From Blepharisma stoltei (Eukaryota; Ciliophora; Heterotrichea; Heterotrichida; Blepharismidae): a stretch of DNA of 64,000 nucleotides. The notes beneath the pieces were generated by a model. The model had not been told where the DNA came from, ran no database searches, and saw only the letters and a program-made list of their open reading frames with translations. The stretch lies in NCBI GenBank assembly GCA_914767885.1, contig CAJZBQ010000036.1:248001-312000 (forward strand), in the 5' to 3' direction. Numbering within the stretch: the stretch's first letter is position 1; each line of letters starts with the position of its first letter. The translations under genes and the position numbers were made by a program. This document shows, in pieces, positions 62,178 through 64,000 of the stretch.

Positions 62178-64000
62178 CTATTCCATATTAGATTCTTCTA
62201 TTGTAAAATTAACAGAATGTTTTCGATTTTGTGTTTCTCGCATGAGCACAGTAAGCTCTCCTCTTGCTTTTGTTTGGTTCCTTTTCACTAGCCATTTTGC
62301 TTCTTGTGTTTCCTCAGTTTCAATCTAATTTTTTTTTACCGTTGGAATGGGATTAAAGTTCAAATTCTTTTTTAAGTCCATTAAATCATTGAAGAACTTT
62401 GGCTTTTCTTCACCTTGAGATTGCAAATCAGCTTCTTTGTCGATTGCATTCCCTTCATCTCTATCAGATGATATTGTTTCTGCAATATACGATAAAGGTA
62501 TGTTTTTATTCTCTAAAAGATTCATTAACTTTTGGCTTATATCAGTGTCCAGGTTTTTATTTTGCTTTTTTTAAGTTTGAGATTTTCAAGTCTTTCATAT
62601 TCCTCGTCCGCATCAAAATTACTTTTAGCATTGGGATCATAAGGACAATTTTTCTCATCATGTCCAGTTTCTGTGCAACTCTAAATAACTATTACTGTAC
62701 AAAATTGCTGCTTTCGTAGTCGCATCTCTTCTTGCATTAATTCCTCTTCTTCATCTTTAGCAATATGCTGAGAAGTTCTACAACCTTTAGCATTTTCTCC
62801 TTTCCTTCCACAGCACCATCACATCGCACCTGAATACTGGCTTGTGTGAATTTGGCAAGACCAATTGAAGTTTTCATTTTCAAAAAAGAATTTTTTGCAA
62901 TTTTTGCACACCTTTTCTTCTATTTCTCCATTTCGATTAACTTTGAAATTTGTGATTTTGTCTCTCATTCTATCAAATTGATCAGATAAAGCATCATAAT
63001 TATTTTTAATGTCTTCATATTTTATCTGAAGCTTTTCTTTTTCTTCTCTTTCTTTTGCCATCTCGTCTTTTATTTGCTGTACTTTCTCTTTAAATCGACA
63101 TATAAATTTATCTCTATCATTTTTCATATAGTCTTTCATTTCAGCAATTTCTATCATATCTTTAGATAGGATTTGATTTTGCTCAGTTAGGGTTTTTAGT
63201 GAGTTTATTAATTCAGTTTCATATAAAGCTAACTTTTTGGAGCTTTCAACAAAGGTAGCAAAATCTTTTGTTGTAATTTCTTCAGTTCGTCTTACTTTTA
63301 GAAGATCTTCGATACAGGTTTGTAAACCTATTAGACGATCACCCATTATTTGATTTTGCATTTCTACTAAATCATTAAACCGAGCAATTTTTTGCAGCTC
63401 AGAAGAAAGCCGATCATTTACCATTTTTTCATTCAGGCATTCTGCTGAGTATTCTTCTAGCTTCGATTCACATATGGCTAACAAATTTTTATACTGGTCG
63501 GCCTGCTCGTTCAGGAAAACAATTTTCAATTCTAATTTTTGATACATTTTCAAGTTTTGGTTAAGTTGAAATTTTAGCAGTTCGAAATTTATTTCCAAAT
63601 CTTCGTATTTAGATTTTAAAATGGACAGCTCAGATTCTGAAATAATTTTAGCTTGTTCTGAATCTCTCATTTTCCTAGTGCAGTCATCAAGCTCGGTTTT
63701 TACTTTTTCGATTTCGCTCATAAGTTTTTCGCTGAGTTTTAATTCACCATATACACTTGTCTCTGCAGTTGTTTCTCGACTCTCCAAAATGTCAGCACGC
63801 GATTTTGAAATATCAAGTGATTTTCCGTGAGAATGCCTTTTTGACAACCCCCTTGTTTTACATTCAAACATAGGCAGCAAATATGATTTTACTACTTTTG
63901 CGGCGATTTCTGGTTGAATTTCCATTATGGGCTTTAGCTTCCTTTTTTTTAGCTTGCTTGAAATAGTTTGCTGGCTTGCTTGTGTCGACAAATTTGCTTT
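62178..64000 (-). CDS. Coiled-coil protein with C-terminal zinc-binding motifs, partial at the right edge
   Basis: The gene enters the window from the right edge with no ATG in frame. About 350 residues are continuous coiled coil (LSEKLMSEIEKVKTELDDCT; NQNLKMYQKLELKIVFLNEQ). A Cys/His-rich module follows (KVCKNCKKFFFE, WSCQIHTSQYSGAMWWCCGR, Trp from UGA), then a CCHC-like knuckle CTSCTETGHDEKNC. Two 15-nt introns (62681-62695, 62325-62339) are needed. A one-base frame slip in an A7 run near 62571 (KLKKK/QNKNLD) is likely a homopolymer error or variant. The C-terminus runs RNQTKARGELTVLMRET...EESNME. Function unknown; possibly a scaffold. Confidence 0.75.
62325..62339 (-). other. 15-nt spliceosomal intron
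   Basis: GTAAAAAAAAATTAG on the minus strand. Splicing joins PIPT to IETEETQEAKW and removes an in-frame TAG. Confidence 0.8.
62681..62695 (-). other. 15-nt spliceosomal intron
   Basis: GTAATAGTTATTTAG on the minus strand. Splicing joins QQFCT to SCTETGHDEKNC and completes a zinc knuckle. Confidence 0.87.

Noticed and set aside
1-64000. Bacterial or organellar origin because of UGA=Trp
   Set aside because: Rabs, VPS15, RPA1, exosome, DDB1, FCP1 and 15-nt GT-AG introns are eukaryotic nuclear features.
1-64000. Telomeric ends or macronuclear minichromosome structure
   Set aside because: No terminal telomere-like arrays are present; short TTAAGG-like words are retroposon tails.

Overview
This window looks like nuclear, probably germline (micronuclear), DNA of a heterotrich ciliate resembling Blepharisma. 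The sequence gives three reasons. (1) UGA is read as tryptophan while UAA and UAG stop: the Rab motif WDTAGQE (16.3 kb, minus strand), the PHD-finger WFH motif (38.9 kb), the aspartic-protease WTFG motif (1.8 kb) and the kinase and VPS15 genes all need it. (2) Six spliceosomal introns are exactly 15 nt long, GTAA...AG, as known in heterotrichs. (3) Conserved, probably essential genes are interrupted by many insertions whose exact removal restores the reading frame. The species assignment is inference.

Layout. 1-6 kb: a membrane-anchored pepsin-like gene, a small gene and an F-box gene. 6-12 kb: RPA1 and an importin-beta. 12.0-14.3 kb: a transposon with 380-bp inverted repeats, a relic Tc1/mariner-type reading frame and an internal satellite. 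14.4-20 kb: two Rab GTPases, a hypothetical gene, a small gene and exosome subunit RRP45. 20.8-25.8 kb: two paralogous F-box/LRR/ankyrin genes. 26.4 kb: tRNA-Glu. 26.8-35 kb: a hypothetical gene, a membrane protein, VPS15 and a BBOF1-like ciliary gene. 35.3-37.8 kb: two tandem SWEET genes. 38.8-44 kb: a PHD/ePHD gene and an FAD-dependent amine/D-amino-acid oxidase. 44.3-47.7 kb: a GST cluster with one dead copy, then EF-1alpha. 48.4-64 kb: a protein kinase, FCP1 phosphatase, a divergent IQ myosin, DDB1, two small coiled-coil genes, ribosomal protein uL15 (L27a) and a coiled-coil zinc-knuckle gene running off the right edge.

Inserted DNA falls into four groups. (a) Short AT-rich segments (59-117 bp) flanked by TA. 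(b) Elements of about 265-540 bp with C-rich ends and 3-bp TNA flanks, in which a 17-20 nt word is repeated up to four times per element and differs between elements. (c) SINE-like retroposons of about 290-520 bp with 9-18 bp target duplications, seven of them inside exons. (d) A small AT-rich MITE-like family in DDB1 and FCP1. After subtracting the insertions (one target copy kept), the coding lengths of importin, Rab5, Rab8-like, VPS15, RRP45, both SWEETs, the oxidase, the membrane protein, myosin and DDB1 are all divisible by three and open. The most economical reading is a germline locus edited precisely during macronuclear development. The new part would be precise removal of exonic retroposons and of self-matching 'barcoded' elements. 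Competing explanations (recent insertional alleles, RNA-level removal) cannot be excluded from sequence alone.

No CRISPR arrays, operons, bacterial signals or rRNA genes were seen. Genes lie on both strands with short intergenic spacers.
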